DNA of 64,000 nucleotides. It comes from Aquatica leii (lineage: Eukaryota; Arthropoda; Insecta; Coleoptera; Lampyridae). Shown here piece after piece: positions 47,165 to 58,276 of this stretch. Below the pieces are notes generated by a model. The model saw nothing but the letters and a program-made list of their open reading frames with translations, was not told the DNA's origin and did not search any database. Positions within the stretch are counted from its first letter, which is position 1; the number at the start of each line of letters is the position of its first letter. The translations under genes and the position numbers were made by a program. The stretch covers positions 62,945,505 to 63,009,504 of the forward strand of contig CM069436.1 of the NCBI GenBank assembly GCA_035610365.1. Reading direction: 5' to 3'.

Positions 47165-47900
47165 TAGTATATATGTGTTCTCCATATGAAGTTTTTCAGA
47201 TAGCCAGAGATTCTTGAGGTTTATTCACTTGGGTTCGGACTTTTTGTTGTAAGTTATTGGAGCTCGTTATCTTAACTCCCAAGTACATACATTGCATACA
47301 TTGGTGAATGGGTTTGTCGGTTCTGGTTCATTTACATCTAGTAGGCTTTTTTGTTATGACCATTGATTCTGTCTTTTCTACAGATATCTGCATATTAAGG
47401 GTTTCTGCTCTTGTTTGAAACCGGTATAGCAGTTGCTGTAGATCGTGAATGGGTTTGTCGGTTATAGCTCATTTACATGTAGTGGGCTTTTTTGTTATGA
47501 CCACTGATTCTGTCTTCTCTACAGATATCTGCATATTAAGGGTTTCTGCTCTTGTTTGAAACCGATATAGCAGTTGCTGTAGATCGTTCTCGTTATCAGT
47601 CATCAAAATTGCGTCGTCAGCATACCATAGTATATTTACCGATTTTTGTTCCATTCTACATCCTCCAGCAACTTCCTTTACTTGTACTTGTTAGGTAAAT
47701 GCCTGTCATGTTTTGATTTTTGTTTTGTTATTTTTATTCAGTTCTTTTATTATGCTAATGTATGGTATGAGTGTCCTGTATTTCCGGTGTATATCCATGA
47801 CCTCGGGGACAGAGAAACAAAGGTATTTTTATATTCGAAGGATTTTTTAATCATTCGTCTGATGATGAAAGTTGCGTCCACTGTCGTCTATTCTTTCTAA
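47165..47900 (-). mobile_element. LINE relic, copy B of the 44.7 kb family, with internal tandem duplication
   Basis: The minus strand gives FIRRMIKKSFEYKNTF (about 47830-47870), then SVNILWYADDAILMTDNEND with YADD, LLYRFQTRAETLNMQI and VEKTESVVITKK (47469-47654). These are the palm and thumb of a non-LTR reverse transcriptase. It shares its 3' boundary sequence with copy A. A 141-bp segment is duplicated in tandem (see 47306-47587), so the thumb region is repeated. Confidence 0.82.
47306..47587. repeat. Tandem duplication of a 141-bp unit inside the LINE
   Basis: GAATGGGTTTGTCGGTT starts both units, at 47306 and 47447. Each unit is 141 bases and ends in GTAGATCGT. The copies differ at about ten positions, so the duplication is not recent. 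Confidence 0.9.
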
Positions 47901-48959
47901 AGTCTTGTTGTATATAATTATTTAAAAGCGTTAAATCTATCGTACATATTAAAACAACATAAAGAAAGCATGGCCGAGGTAACGAAAGTTTTTGTAAGAT
48001 CAGTAATAACAATTATCAAGGAATGCGAAACTCCAGCAGAAGATAGTAAATCAAATATTCAACACCGGTTAACAAACATCCACACACATCAGAACACCGT
48101 AACTGATTTACAATGTTTTGATAGACTAACTTTTTTTTAATATAATATATATTTTTCCACAAAAAAAAGTGTTACCATTAAAAAATTACGAGAAAAACTT
48201 GGAGTCGTGGAATGATGTACAAATGCACTCTATTCGAGGATTAACTGAAACGAAATGATCTCTACACACTATTAAAAACGGTTAAGTGAAAAACTTATAC
48301 CGAGTTTGCATCAAAATCAATTTTGGTAATCGATAACACGCCGTATCACAATGTTCAAGTGGATCCTGTCTCAATCATTAATTAAAAAAAAGCGAAAATA
48401 AGGTAATCATTATTGACGTACAAACTGAGCAAATTGTAATAAATCTAAGGACGAAAGCGATTGGTTCAGTGACTAGTGAATTGTGTAAAGTTGAATGACT
48501 ACTAAAATCAAGAAATAAAAATTGTTGCGATGTACTGCTCTATGTTTAGCTACAAACTGCCCTATAATTTGATTTTGTTAATGTAGTTTTAATATTTTTA
48601 ATTTGCATAGGTTTAATTAGTACATTTCATTTTCTATATTGTACACTTATTTTTTCATTAATTAGTTAAATTAACCGCTTCCGAATGCACGAACTTACCT
48701 GGGCAAACCGAGTCATAATGACTCCGTCGTCGTTTCTAATCCAAATTTATGTTTTAATAACGATGTTAGTGACTATAGGAATCATTTCACTAATGCATGA
48801 ATCCTTTTTGCTAATTTGTAACGTTGCCTCATACCATAGTTTTGATATAGTAGTTACCTTCTTCATTAAATTCATTTGCAGTAAGCGATGTTAAATCGTA
48901 TTCAGCTGAATACAGTGTTTGAGCATACTTTTGTTTAAATAGCATCCAGCATAACATAA
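47901..48959. other. AT-rich DNA, nothing recognised
   Basis: No coding similarity, termini or RNA motifs recognised. Confidence 0.35.
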
Positions 48960-49390
48960 GTTGAATTCTACCTAGTTCCAACGTCTTGATGAATGTTGTA
49001 TTGGCAGTTCCTGTATTTTATGAATTCTGTCTTTGGCAATAATAGAATAGAATGATTGAAATGGATTTCAATATTTCTGCACTTTCTTGTTACGTCTAGA
49101 ACAGCTCGTTGTGATAGCAACCTACCGTGGAGGATAAGTTGACTTGTGTGAGCAAAACATCCAGCGACGTCATTAGCCATTGACATATTAACAGCTTCAT
49201 CACGAAGAATGATAGGCACTCCCGACTTGTCAATATCCCACACTTTAAACATAATGTATCGACTAATTCTCTTCAGTATGTTGCTCTTCTTATGGTAGCG
49301 CCTGAAGTACTGTCTTTTTTTTTTAAATCTTTGTTATTCCATTGTGCTGTTAGTCCTATAAATGAATCACGAAAACCAAAATCACTTGTA
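48960..49390 (-). pseudogene. ZBED-type hAT transposase fragment
   Basis: The 94-codon frame at 48968-49252 reads VPIILRDEAVNMSMANDVAG, then CFAHTSQLILHGRLLSQRAV and NIEIHFNHS. It contains the C-x2-H of hAT transposases (CFAHTSQL, family CFAHTLQL) and the following helix with the LLSQRAV wording used by ZBED4/ZBED6-like proteins. It ends at QDVGTR (family QDVPTRWNST). Zinc finger, catalytic ends and dimerisation tail are absent. Confidence 0.7.
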
Positions 49391-49499
49391 AATGAAATAT
49401 GATCTGTGTTATTTAAAAGTTATTTCACTTTATTTTTTTGTAAAATCTTCGATATACGACGTTTTGTGGGTACCACGTATGGTGGCTCGAATGCGTTGA

Positions 49500-50690
49500 C
49501 AAACTTCTGGAGTTCTAGATTTTTTACCATGCTAAAAGGTTGATTGTACAAAACAATGATTTGGCTGAAGTTTACTTTCAAATTTCAGCTTATATTTAAA
49601 ATTCAAGGCTTTATGTTTGCTTTCTAAATGCCCGAAAATAGTTGTATTAAACGCATGGGCATTTTTCTCCTACGAGAAATTGGTTGACCATGAGCATTGC
49701 ATACTGCGTTGCTGTTATGAGCAGTATGCTAACATATTGATATCCCATTTTTTCTTGGTAACGTCTCGCAAAATCACGGACATTCTAGTGAAATCTTTAA
49801 CTCTGTTCTTCACTATAGGCTCCCAAGTTTTCAGGAAAATAGGAGCGTAAGAAATGAACTTTTAAATACATCTTGCGTCTTTGAGCTTCATACGCAGCAT
49901 ATGCTGTACAATGTTTTATGCAGTCAGGGTTGCTAGTATTCCCTAAAAAGTTGTGCACTATATTTTTAAAAGAGTCCTACGCTTTTTTTCCTTTGTCTTC
50001 CATTATTCCCAAAAAGAGGATCAATTAGAACTGTTCTTATGTCGGAGCCAGTGAAACTTCCCTCTTTTAATTTGGTTTCAAAAAGTTTCAGAAACTCTTA
50101 GCAGTAATTTGACAAACTGCCTTATAAACCTCAATTTAATATGAACTGGCTGAACCAAGGTCGTATTAATAAGGTTTTTCTCGCCGAGGGTTAAACTGTC
50201 TCGAGTAGGCTAGTCACTTTTTGTTCAATGCAGCGGTCTGGCTATAGTATCCAGCAGCCAACAACATGTTAGTATTTTGAAATCTCCACAAACGATTCAT
50301 TGATGCTCTTCATATTTAATTAATTAATTTAAGAGATGCAAATACATTTCCATTATGTAGCAAGACTACTTTAAGGGAAGTTTTAAACGAATCAATGAAT
50401 AGGCGCCATTTTGCTGAATTATATTCTATTTCAAATCTCATCATCAGCATATGAAGATTATTACAATAAACCAGATTTCCTTCTTTGAAGAAAAACAGTA
50501 AATTCACTTTCTCAATGCTCCACCAAAATGAGATCCCAGATGAAAGCAGCTTTTTGTTTTTCAGCCTTGATCCTAGTAATTCGGCTGTATCTTTTGAAAG
50601 ATCTAAGTCTGTTATTAGGCCGTTGAGTTTACTCTAAGAAAAAAGTTGAGGTCTTTTGTCAACAAAAAAATTTGAACTGTCTTTGTCCTA
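49500..50690 (-). pseudogene. Decayed member of a second unnamed insect protein family
   Basis: Read downward from about 50640, the minus strand gives LNGLITDLDLSKDTAELLGS and LKNKKLLSSGISFW. NLVYCNNLHMLMM and KWRLFIDSFKTSLKVVLLHN (50316-50507) follow. After stops and shifts come SFKNIVHNFLGN, MYLKVHFLRSYFPENLGAYS and EEQSxRFHxNVRDFARRYQ (about 49790-49980). I know this wording (WRLFIDSSK.SLK.VLLHNGN; FPENLGD.SEEQGERFHQD) from multicopy uncharacterised proteins in many insects and other invertebrates. I know no function. It may be a transposon-borne gene. Several stops, deletion between the two halves. Confidence 0.7.
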
Positions 50691-50814
50691 GGAAGCTAAT
50701 GCGTCATTTAAATTAAAAGGTGATCGTGGAACTGGTATTTTACAACTATGGGACGCTGGAGAAATAGCTGAGTCATGGTTAGGGTAAGATATATATATAT
50801 ATATTTTAATTTTT

Positions 50815-51160
50815 TGTATTGAAACGTCCGAGAAATTATTCTCAAGAGCCTTCTCGAAGTTGTTACCCATTTTCCAGAACGTTCACCGAAGAATGTGGAA
50901 CATTCGCGAACGTTTCGCCAAAATGTATAAATGCGGTGCACACAAATCATAGGGCAATTACTCCAGTAATTTGAAGACGGCAGTGTTAAGAATATTATTC
51001 AAGTTTAAATAAATAAGTGATTAACGCGTGTTCGAGATAAATTTACGAAGTATAACCTTGTGCGTGACTTTAATGTAAACAAAAAGTGTTAAACAAGTAT
51101 TATTTATAAACGTCTATATATTTTTAGTGTAAATAAATTAGTTTTAATAAAAACGTTATA
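50815..51160 (+). repeat. Solo LTR related to the Gypsy LTR at 15.3 kb
   Basis: From CCAGAACGTTCACCGAAGAA (about 50874) to the end ACGTTATA at 51160 the sequence aligns with the minus-strand LTR at 15295-15716. Shared blocks include GAAGACGGCAGTGTTAAGAA, TTAACGCGTGT and TAAATAAATTAGTTTTA. The first 55 bases are diverged, so the left end is approximate. The TATA box (TGTATAAATGC) is kept. No internal Gypsy sequence adjoins it, hence solo, and no convincing target duplication was found. Confidence 0.7.
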
Positions 51161-51424
51161 GTATTAAATTATTCCACGCTTACTGAACAGAAGTAGCAGC
51201 CGGTTGTGTGATTTTTCTGTTCACGCCATATCATAAGAATGCCAAAACGACATACGTTTTTCTTACTACTACAAACGAAGATCTTCCTCGCATCCTTTGC
51301 ATACCTTATGCTAAGACCATGAACTTATTTAGCTTTTTGAAACAAGATCTAATCCAACAGCAGATTGTTTATATTTATTCCTAGTAATCCAGATAACAAG
51401 TATAAACATTCTCAATCTTATCAG
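51161..51424. other. Short unassigned spacer
   Basis: Nothing recognised between the solo LTR and the hAT. Confidence 0.4.
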
Positions 51425-52480
51425 CACTGGCGGCTGGTTGATAAGGGCTCTAGAGTGCGAGCCTCCTAGATGTTTATTAAAACAGTAAAACACTACAAAT
51501 GATTATGAATTAAAACTTAACATATTTATAGGATATAGGTATCGACTACTTTTTATTATAAAACATTAATTTAATATGGTTCAAACCAACTTAAATAAGT
51601 ATTTCTTCATGTTTGGGCTACAATTATTGGAGCCCATGCCTCATATGTAGCAGAGCATTGTAACGTAACTTGGCGACCTCCACTGCGAGATTTGTAGCGC
51701 TGTAGCCCGCAGTTTAGTACTGATTAATCGGCGAAACGTGTTGTACGTGTTCTAAGTGAAACGGTATATTTGTCGTATGTAATTTTTGAAAAACGCAAAA
51801 AATAGTGTACAATATTTTTAAAAATGAATTCGTAAGATTGTTGTTAGAAGAAAAGGTTGAAATAAAATTTCTAGGATGGTCTACTCCATGTTTTGAACTA
51901 AATCAAGCAGATAAAACTGCGAAACGTAATTTTACACGGCATTTAAGGCACTGTGTAATTAAAGAATTTTTAAGAAAAAAAAAAGAACCGACTTTAAAAA
52001 ATGTACTAAAAAGTAAAAAATTATTTAATTTATTTACAATTAAACGACAAAATTTTTATTTACATGAAATTACATTTTGAAGTCGAGGCCTTGTATGACA
52101 TTGACGTAAGATTAGGCTTAATTGTTAACATTATCTTTGGCAGTTGTGATAGATTTAACTCGAATGTGTTTGGCATCGACTTCAAAAAATAATTTTATGT
52201 AAACAAAAATTTTGTCGTTTAATTGTTAATGTTATTCTTCTCTTTTTAGTGATGTTAACAATAGTGGTTATAGTCATTGAAAACCTTGAAAATGTGATAC
52301 GATAAATGCCTTGTTTTGTTTCTCATGTTCATTGTTTTATTCCGATGGAGCTAAAAAAACTTCAAAACATTTTGGTGGTTACCTACATAATGCCATAATG
52401 ATAACTGAAAACGTTCAAATTACTTACAAGCAGTTTAAAAATGTAGCTTATCTTAAGCCCGACCTCACGAGCCGCCACTG
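51425..52480 (+). mobile_element. TTF/ZMYM1-type hAT, internally deleted, with 8-bp target duplication
   Basis: The left terminus CACTGGCGGCT and right terminus (inverted CAGTGGCGGCT) are flanked by CTTATCAG (51417-51424) and CTCATCAG (52481-52488), 7 of 8 identical. Inside, the plus strand keeps only the N-terminal transposase region: a 91-codon frame at 51805-52080 (EIKFLGWSTPCFELNQADKT) and, after a hairpin, LFCFSCSLFYSDGAKKTS near 52311, matching the CFPCLLF zinc-finger block of ZMYM1-like hATs. The catalytic core is missing, so it is non-autonomous. Confidence 0.85.
52037..52225. repeat. 54-bp inverted arms with 81-bp loop inside the hAT
   Basis: The arms at 52037-52090 and 52172-52225 match at about 49 of 54. 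The same hairpin with equal arm lengths occurs in the hAT fragment at 45453-45645. It separates two parts of the transposase N-terminus, so it may be an older MITE that inserted before this hAT copy amplified. Confidence 0.8.
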
Positions 52481-52488
52481 CTCATCAG

Positions 52489-53688
52489 TAATATTACTCA
52501 ACTTTTAGCCCGTTTCGCCACGATCATGCTACTTTTCTGGTCACATAAAAAACAGAATACATACTAAATTTAAAGTTAATTAGGAATTTTACTCTAAATT
52601 GAGTATAAAAAAAATGACGAGACGAGATGGAATTTTTTTGTATTTTTTTCGTTTTTCCCAAGTTTAAATTTGTAAGATAATGCATAAAAATTCTATGCAG
52701 TTTTTTTATTTGTAGACCTATGCAATGGTATCATATTTAGTTTAGATTTTATTAAAATAATCTCTCGTAAGCAATTTATCAATGGTTTCTTTTTTTTTGT
52801 TTTTGAACTTTGCTGCAAACGTGAAGGTTGGTAAATTTGGAATTCATTTGAAATTTAAGTTGAAAACAAAATTCTATTGGTATTGACATTTATAAATGAT
52901 GAATAAGACATGATTTTGTAACTATGGATAAGATAGGAAAATTGGAATAGCTGCTGGGTTAAAAACCGACCTGAAAAGGTGTAGTCAACGGTGTAGTGTA
53001 GTAGCCGACGAGCTACGTATCTACTCTTTTTGAAAACGTACACAATTTGTTTTCATTAACAATATAAACCACGGCAGTTGGAGTAAGTTTTTATCACTTA
53101 TAAGCACATTGACACCGTGGGCGACGACTGCAGTTGTTTGCCTTAACTAATGTAATTAGCAGTTACGTTATTAACGTTACTGTTTGAGATGCTTTATAGT
53201 AAAAAGATGAAAGTGTTGTCTGTGTTTACCTTATTTATGTAAAAGTTAGTTTTTATTATAAGTTTCTCTGGATAAAAAAATATTTTTTTATTGAATGCAA
53301 AAGTGTTGGTTAGTTACGTAAATAAATCTTATACTTGAATTATTTCAATTTAATAACTGCCTTTTTGTCTAGTATTATTTAGGAATACGTAGGTAAAAAA
53401 AAATGAATGCATTTCTTTTGAGTTGTATTTCAAAAGTATATCTGAAAAAATTTCCATTGCAATTTTCTCTCTTGTGAGCTTTATTTACTGATGGAGATTG
53501 AAGAACATCAAAAAAGTTCAAATAATACCAACGTATTTGTTAACACTGGCGTGTGTGAAATCGTTTTTAAGCTGAGCTTTCGTTACACTTAGCACTGGAC
53601 ATCGTTAGATTACTCACGGAGTTCTACATATACATCCGATATAAAGAAAGCAATGGAAAAGAAGATCTGTATGCAATATTATTTAAAT
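52489..53688. other. AT-rich DNA, nothing recognised
   Basis: No coding similarity or terminal repeats recognised. Confidence 0.35.
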
Positions 53689-55500
53689 CAGTGGTTCTCA
53701 AATTCTTTTGGCTCACGGATCTTTTCATAGTCAAAACTTTCCCACAGATCCCTGAGTGAAAAAACTACATAAATGTACAATAGAAAAATACATATTTAGC
53801 TTTGATTTCCTGAATGGTAAATGGTGACGTAAAAATAAAATATAAATAAAACATTTTGTTGAAGAAATATTCATTTAAATTATAACCTTTGGTTTAAAAT
53901 CAAAAAAAAAAAAATTTTTGATGACTTCAATATACTTGATGGGATGTTATGAGTGTATTTAAGTTCGGCTCAATGTTTGTGAGTAGCTACCGCAAATTTC
54001 CACGAGTACTAATTTTTAGTCGATTTTTTTTTAGAGTGATGAGGCTCATAACGGCACTGAATCTACGTTCTACCAAATAGGAAGACGGAAAAACAATCAG
54101 CAGCTTCTGTACAATAACCCATAATGCTGGATATAAAATTGGGAGCTGTTTTTGTAGCCAGAAATTGTGGTATCCTTGTTTAAACATTGGTTTCAGCTCC
54201 TCATTTGTGGATTATTCAATAAGTTGCTCCTGTATTAGTATGTATTTATTTGTATTTGTGCTCTGAGTTTGAATACTCGCAAAAGGGTTTAACATCCAGT
54301 CGGGAATATCCAAGTGAGGAATGTGTTCAAATCTTTGGTTAAGGTCCGAATGAAGCGCCGTTAAGTGTTGACAATAGCAAATAAATCTTCATCTATATTT
54401 TAAAAGATTTGGAAACTGACAACATTCTTTTCTTCCCAAGTTTTGTTTGTACAGCAAAAGCTTTGAAACAAACGCAGATGTTACACTTTTAGCTTTGATT
54501 AAATTAAATGTGTCACATTGTAGCTTCAAATCAGTCTTGTTAAATCTGGCAAATAATACAGTCATATAAGCGATTCCATTTTTTGAGATAATTAAACCTT
54601 TACTCTCCAGGAATTCTAACACTGAATCAAAGAGCGAATATAAGCGATCCAAACATGCATTTTTAGATACCCTTTTAATTTTATTAACTGTTCTAATGAC
54701 AGTAGTGTAGTGATTAATGCAAACGTTCACTGAGGTTTTTTTCGATTAAATGATGTCGATGAATGACACAATGTACCGATAATACATTCGGTATAGTTTA
54801 TTTTAAGTATGCCAGAAAGCGTTAGTGTCGTCCTACCATTGTCGAAGCACCGTCAGTCGCAACGGAGATATTAGTCAAGGGTATAGCTTTTATATCGAAA
54901 AATCTTTTTAATCCAGTAAATAACGTTTCACTTTTCGTATCAGTTTTCAAACATTTAGCAAACAACAATTCTTGGGAAAATGTTTCTTTTTTTATTACAT
55001 ATCTCGCATAAGCTAAAAGTAAAGCTTCGTTTCCTGGCAATTTTAACTCGTCAAGCTGTATAGAAAATTTAGATGTTTTTAAGTAGTCACATAAAGAGTT
55101 TCGTACAGTATTATTATTACTTAGTAGACTTTTTTTTATATCGAAAGCTGGTTTGTGCAACACGGTGCGTATTATCTCACAGCTGGTAGAATAAGTTCTT
55201 CACCAATAGTGTGCGGTTTTCCAGACTTTGCAATCACTAAAGAAGAAGAAGAAAGAAAGATTACAAGAAGCACGCAGTCTATTCTCATCTCTCTTAGATG
55301 TCGTTTCTATGAGTTCTTTCAATGTCGGTGTTTTCAAATATCTTTCTTTGATTTTTTGAAAAAATATTATTGCCTTATATTTTTTGGCACTGCGGATTTT
55401 TATTAAATGTTTCTTAAGCTTAGAAGGTTTTGTTGAATCGTTTGACATCGTTTTATTACATAGAAGACACATAGGTGAAGTACTAAACTAAAACTTTGCA
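53689..55500 (-). mobile_element. Buster-type hAT, second copy
   Basis: The left terminus CAGTGGTTCTCAAATTC is clean and is preceded by ATTTAAAT. No matching right terminus or duplication was found before about 57 kb, so the 5' end is truncated or beyond recognition. The transposase occupies 53987-55472 on the minus strand and is more complete than in the copy at 7.2-11 kb. Confidence 0.8.
53987..55472 (-). pseudogene. hAT (Buster/ZBED5-like) transposase, frameshifted
   Basis: Domains in order on the minus strand: a BED-type zinc finger (MCLLCNKTMSNDSTKPSKLK then HL, from 55472), then a segment with LHKPAFDIKKSLL at 55163. The catalytic start SIQLDEL and PLTNISVATDGASTMVG (about 54830-55080) follows, then the helical insert (LFDSVLEFLESKGL, LFARFNKTDLKLQCDTFNLI at 54389-54730). 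Last comes the C-terminal dimerisation block (FWLQKQLPILYP, PSSYLVERRFSAVMSL, NRLKISTRGNLR at 53987-54187). The catalytic DGASTM aspartate and the VERRFS glutamate region are visible. Frameshifts separate the blocks and a pyrimidine run breaks the frame after the BED finger. Confidence 0.87.
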
Positions 55501-55939
55501 GTCGTTTGTACAGGATAGAAGTGGTTTTCATTTACGAGTGTTGGGGTGTTGGTGCAGTGCTTCAACTTAATCTTAAAGCGTAGAGGTTTGTCTGTATCGG
55601 TTGTTTCTCTTAGTTGTAAGGGTTCTAGTTTTTCGCGTCATAAACTTCATTCATTCTTTTCTATTTGCTCTTTAACATACAACTATAGTACGTCAAGCAT
55701 GGCTCGATAGCCACATGATAGTTAGTTTTTGTGGACATTGGAATAGAATTATGTTGTAACATTTTAGAATGTTTTCAGAATGTTCGATGCGGTAGAAGAA
55801 AAAGTCGTAATGTTATTTACGTTTAATTTCATTATTCTGCATGCTGGTGGCATACATAATCGATCATTAAGTCAAAATGTGAAAAAACACAATTTCAAAA
55901 GATTTTAAAACAATATATCTAAAAAATCTGTGCGTATTT
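55501..55939. other. Spacer, nothing recognised
   Basis: No terminus matching the Buster hAT and no other family recognised. Confidence 0.4.
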
Positions 55940-56850
55940 AAAAACTACGATAAAAGTAGTGTACTGTGTGGCCAAATAAGAATGCAAAGTACTGTATCTT
56001 CGAAAATTTCGCCGTGCAAGGGTACGTCTTCTAATAAAATAGGCAGTTGGTTTACCAGGAAATCAAGAAACATGGCACCATTTAGTGGTTGATCAAAGAA
56101 ATAGGGACCTATAATAGTTCCGATCAGAATGGCACACCACACATTGAGACTCCAATAGCATTGATACTGGACTTCACACAACCAGTGAGGATTGTTGTCA
56201 CACCTGTAATGCAAATTCATCTTTTCATCACTTCTAAAAGTGGCCTTATCCGATCAAAGAATTTCGGATAAACATTCTCTATTTTCCCTAATCATACCCA
56301 ACATCCAATGACAATAATCTATCTGTCGCTTGAAGTTTTTGCCATTTAAGGCTGCCCATGATATGAATGCAATATAAAAATTGTGAAACAAGTAAAGTAT
56401 ACATTTTATTTTGTTTTTATTAGCAAAATTTTTGTGAACTTAAATTGTTTCTAACGAGAAGTTATGCAAGACTTACGACAACCACATAAAACATTCAGAA
56501 TTTACCTACAAGTAAAGTAGTATTTTTAGTGACATAAAAACTTACCTATGATCCTGTAAAATGTTTAGAATAGTAGTACCTGATATACCCAACGCGAGAG
56601 ACATTGCTCTGGTATTAACGTCGGGATTCAATTCCACTTATGCTAAGACATTAACATTGTCTTCTGTTGTTCTAGCCCTCGCAATTTATGTCGTAAACGC
56701 CGATTTGGATATTGAGCTCTGTATACTATTTCAGTCAATGCCGCATTTTGAAAACATATCAAAATATACATCAATTGTATTATCAGCTTGATCATTTGTA
56801 AAACGCATTTTAATAGTTTTAAGGCCTTACTTGTGTTTGCAACGAACACT
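55940..56850 (-). pseudogene. Tc1/mariner-superfamily transposase relic
   Basis: The N-terminal half at 56560-56849 reads AALTEIVYRAQYPNRR, then after a shift NPDVNTRAMSLALGISGTTI, the helix-turn-helix region. After a gap of about 200 bases the core resumes near 56290. It gives SDKATFRSDEKMNLHYRC with the first catalytic Asp in SD-ATF, then NPHWLCEVQYQCYWSLNVWC and GTIIGPYFFDQPLNG. It continues to LPILLEDVPLH, just before the second catalytic HDGAPAH block, which is lost. No terminal repeats were identified. Confidence 0.82.
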
Positions 56851-57259
56851 AATTACACTGCCTCTATAAGTATAATTTTAGTATTTGTTGACAAGTTTAT
56901 TTTACGCATTTGTTTTTCCTCTATAGCCTACTCTTCATATTCTGCCTACTGCCTACTAATTTTTGAACTAAGAATAAAATTATTAAAAATTTATAAAATT
57001 ATGAAATTTTATCATTGATTCTTGAAAAAAGACAAATGAATAAGAATAAATACCGGTGTAATAGCGTCTTTAAATTTTTACGATAACTACATTTTATTTC
57101 TTCGTTATTTTAGATAGTAAGAAGTTATCGAGATACAGTATTCATTAGCATATTCACTACATTTTTATGGCAAAAAACTCATATTATTTCATTTAATTTT
57201 TCGACGAGGCCGGGTTTCTTACAATAAGTTTAGTCGTTTAGGAGTTACAGCTGTTTATT
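56851..57259. other. AT-rich DNA, nothing recognised
   Basis: No coding similarity recognised. Confidence 0.4.
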
Positions 57260-57925
57260 TAAAAAAAATATTGAATTCTGACGAATATTTTTTGAACAAC
57301 TCGGCACTAAACTCATCCACAGTTTTAGCTTGACTTAAGAATAAACAAGAAAACTGTGAAAGAATACCCTTATGCTTAATAAAACGATCATTGAGGTGCG
57401 ACTGTACTCACTAAGGGTGTACATAGAAATCCTAAAGTAAACGGTGTTTCTACCTAGAAGCAAGACGAGGTTTATTAATGACCATGCCGTACTCATTGCA
57501 GATAGTATCTTCTAATGAGTTGAATATTTTTTTGAAGCTTTCTTCTGCATTTTCTCTTCTTGCTTCAAACTCAGTTTTAGTATAATCTGCATCAGCAAGT
57601 ACTAAATTTTCCGATTGTAGAAATCGGCACAAGGACAATGCTAATGAATATCCTGAGTACACGGAGTGAACCTTGGTAATGTACAGTTTTTATGCCTGCC
57701 AGCAAATGAAAGGCCAAAGTTGAAGAACTTGAATCTTCCCAACAAGTCGAAATTGAATCGAGGGCCTTAATAACAGCTATAACTTTACGTAGGTCTGTAC
57801 GACCTCATGCTGATAAACCCATCTGGTAGCACAAAACTGTTTGAGTTTCTTTTTGTTTGTTTTTGATATGTCGACTTTCTTGTCGTGTTTATTGAATCTT
57901 CGTTTTTCAATGACTTTGATTGCTT

Positions 57926-58150
57926 TGAAGCGAAGTTGCGTTTCTTGCAGTTTTCTTTAGCTTGAAATACCCCTTCTTCTTTATTTGTTTTAATTAAATA
58001 AAAGAGTGGACTATACTATTTATTATTCTTGCAAATTCAAACACGTATTTTTACAAACAGCGCAAGCATGACACTGGCCTATTCATCAACCCTCGCTAGT
58101 ACCTGCATCGCAACCCTTTTCTTTTATCCCTGTTCTGCAAGTTAGCAACA
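57926..58150 (-). repeat. 3' LTR of the BEL element
   Basis: On the minus strand it starts TGTTGCTAACTTGCAG and ends CGCTTCA. It is identical to the 5' LTR except at five positions. Confidence 0.95.
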
Positions 58151-58165
58151 TACCGGCCGCCTTGA
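58151..58165 (-). promoter_or_regulatory. Polypurine-like tract before the 3' LTR
   Basis: On the minus strand AAGGCGGCCGGTA directly precedes the LTR start TGTTGC; GGCGGCCGG-type sequences are usual at this spot in BEL elements. Confidence 0.6.
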
Positions 58166-58276
58166 AATATATAATATTTCTAAAATTTAAATCTAAACTA
58201 GAGTATAATATTTACAAAAGCTTAATTTTTCAAGCTCAGTGTCTACATATTTTTATAAAGGTTAAATAAACTGTAA

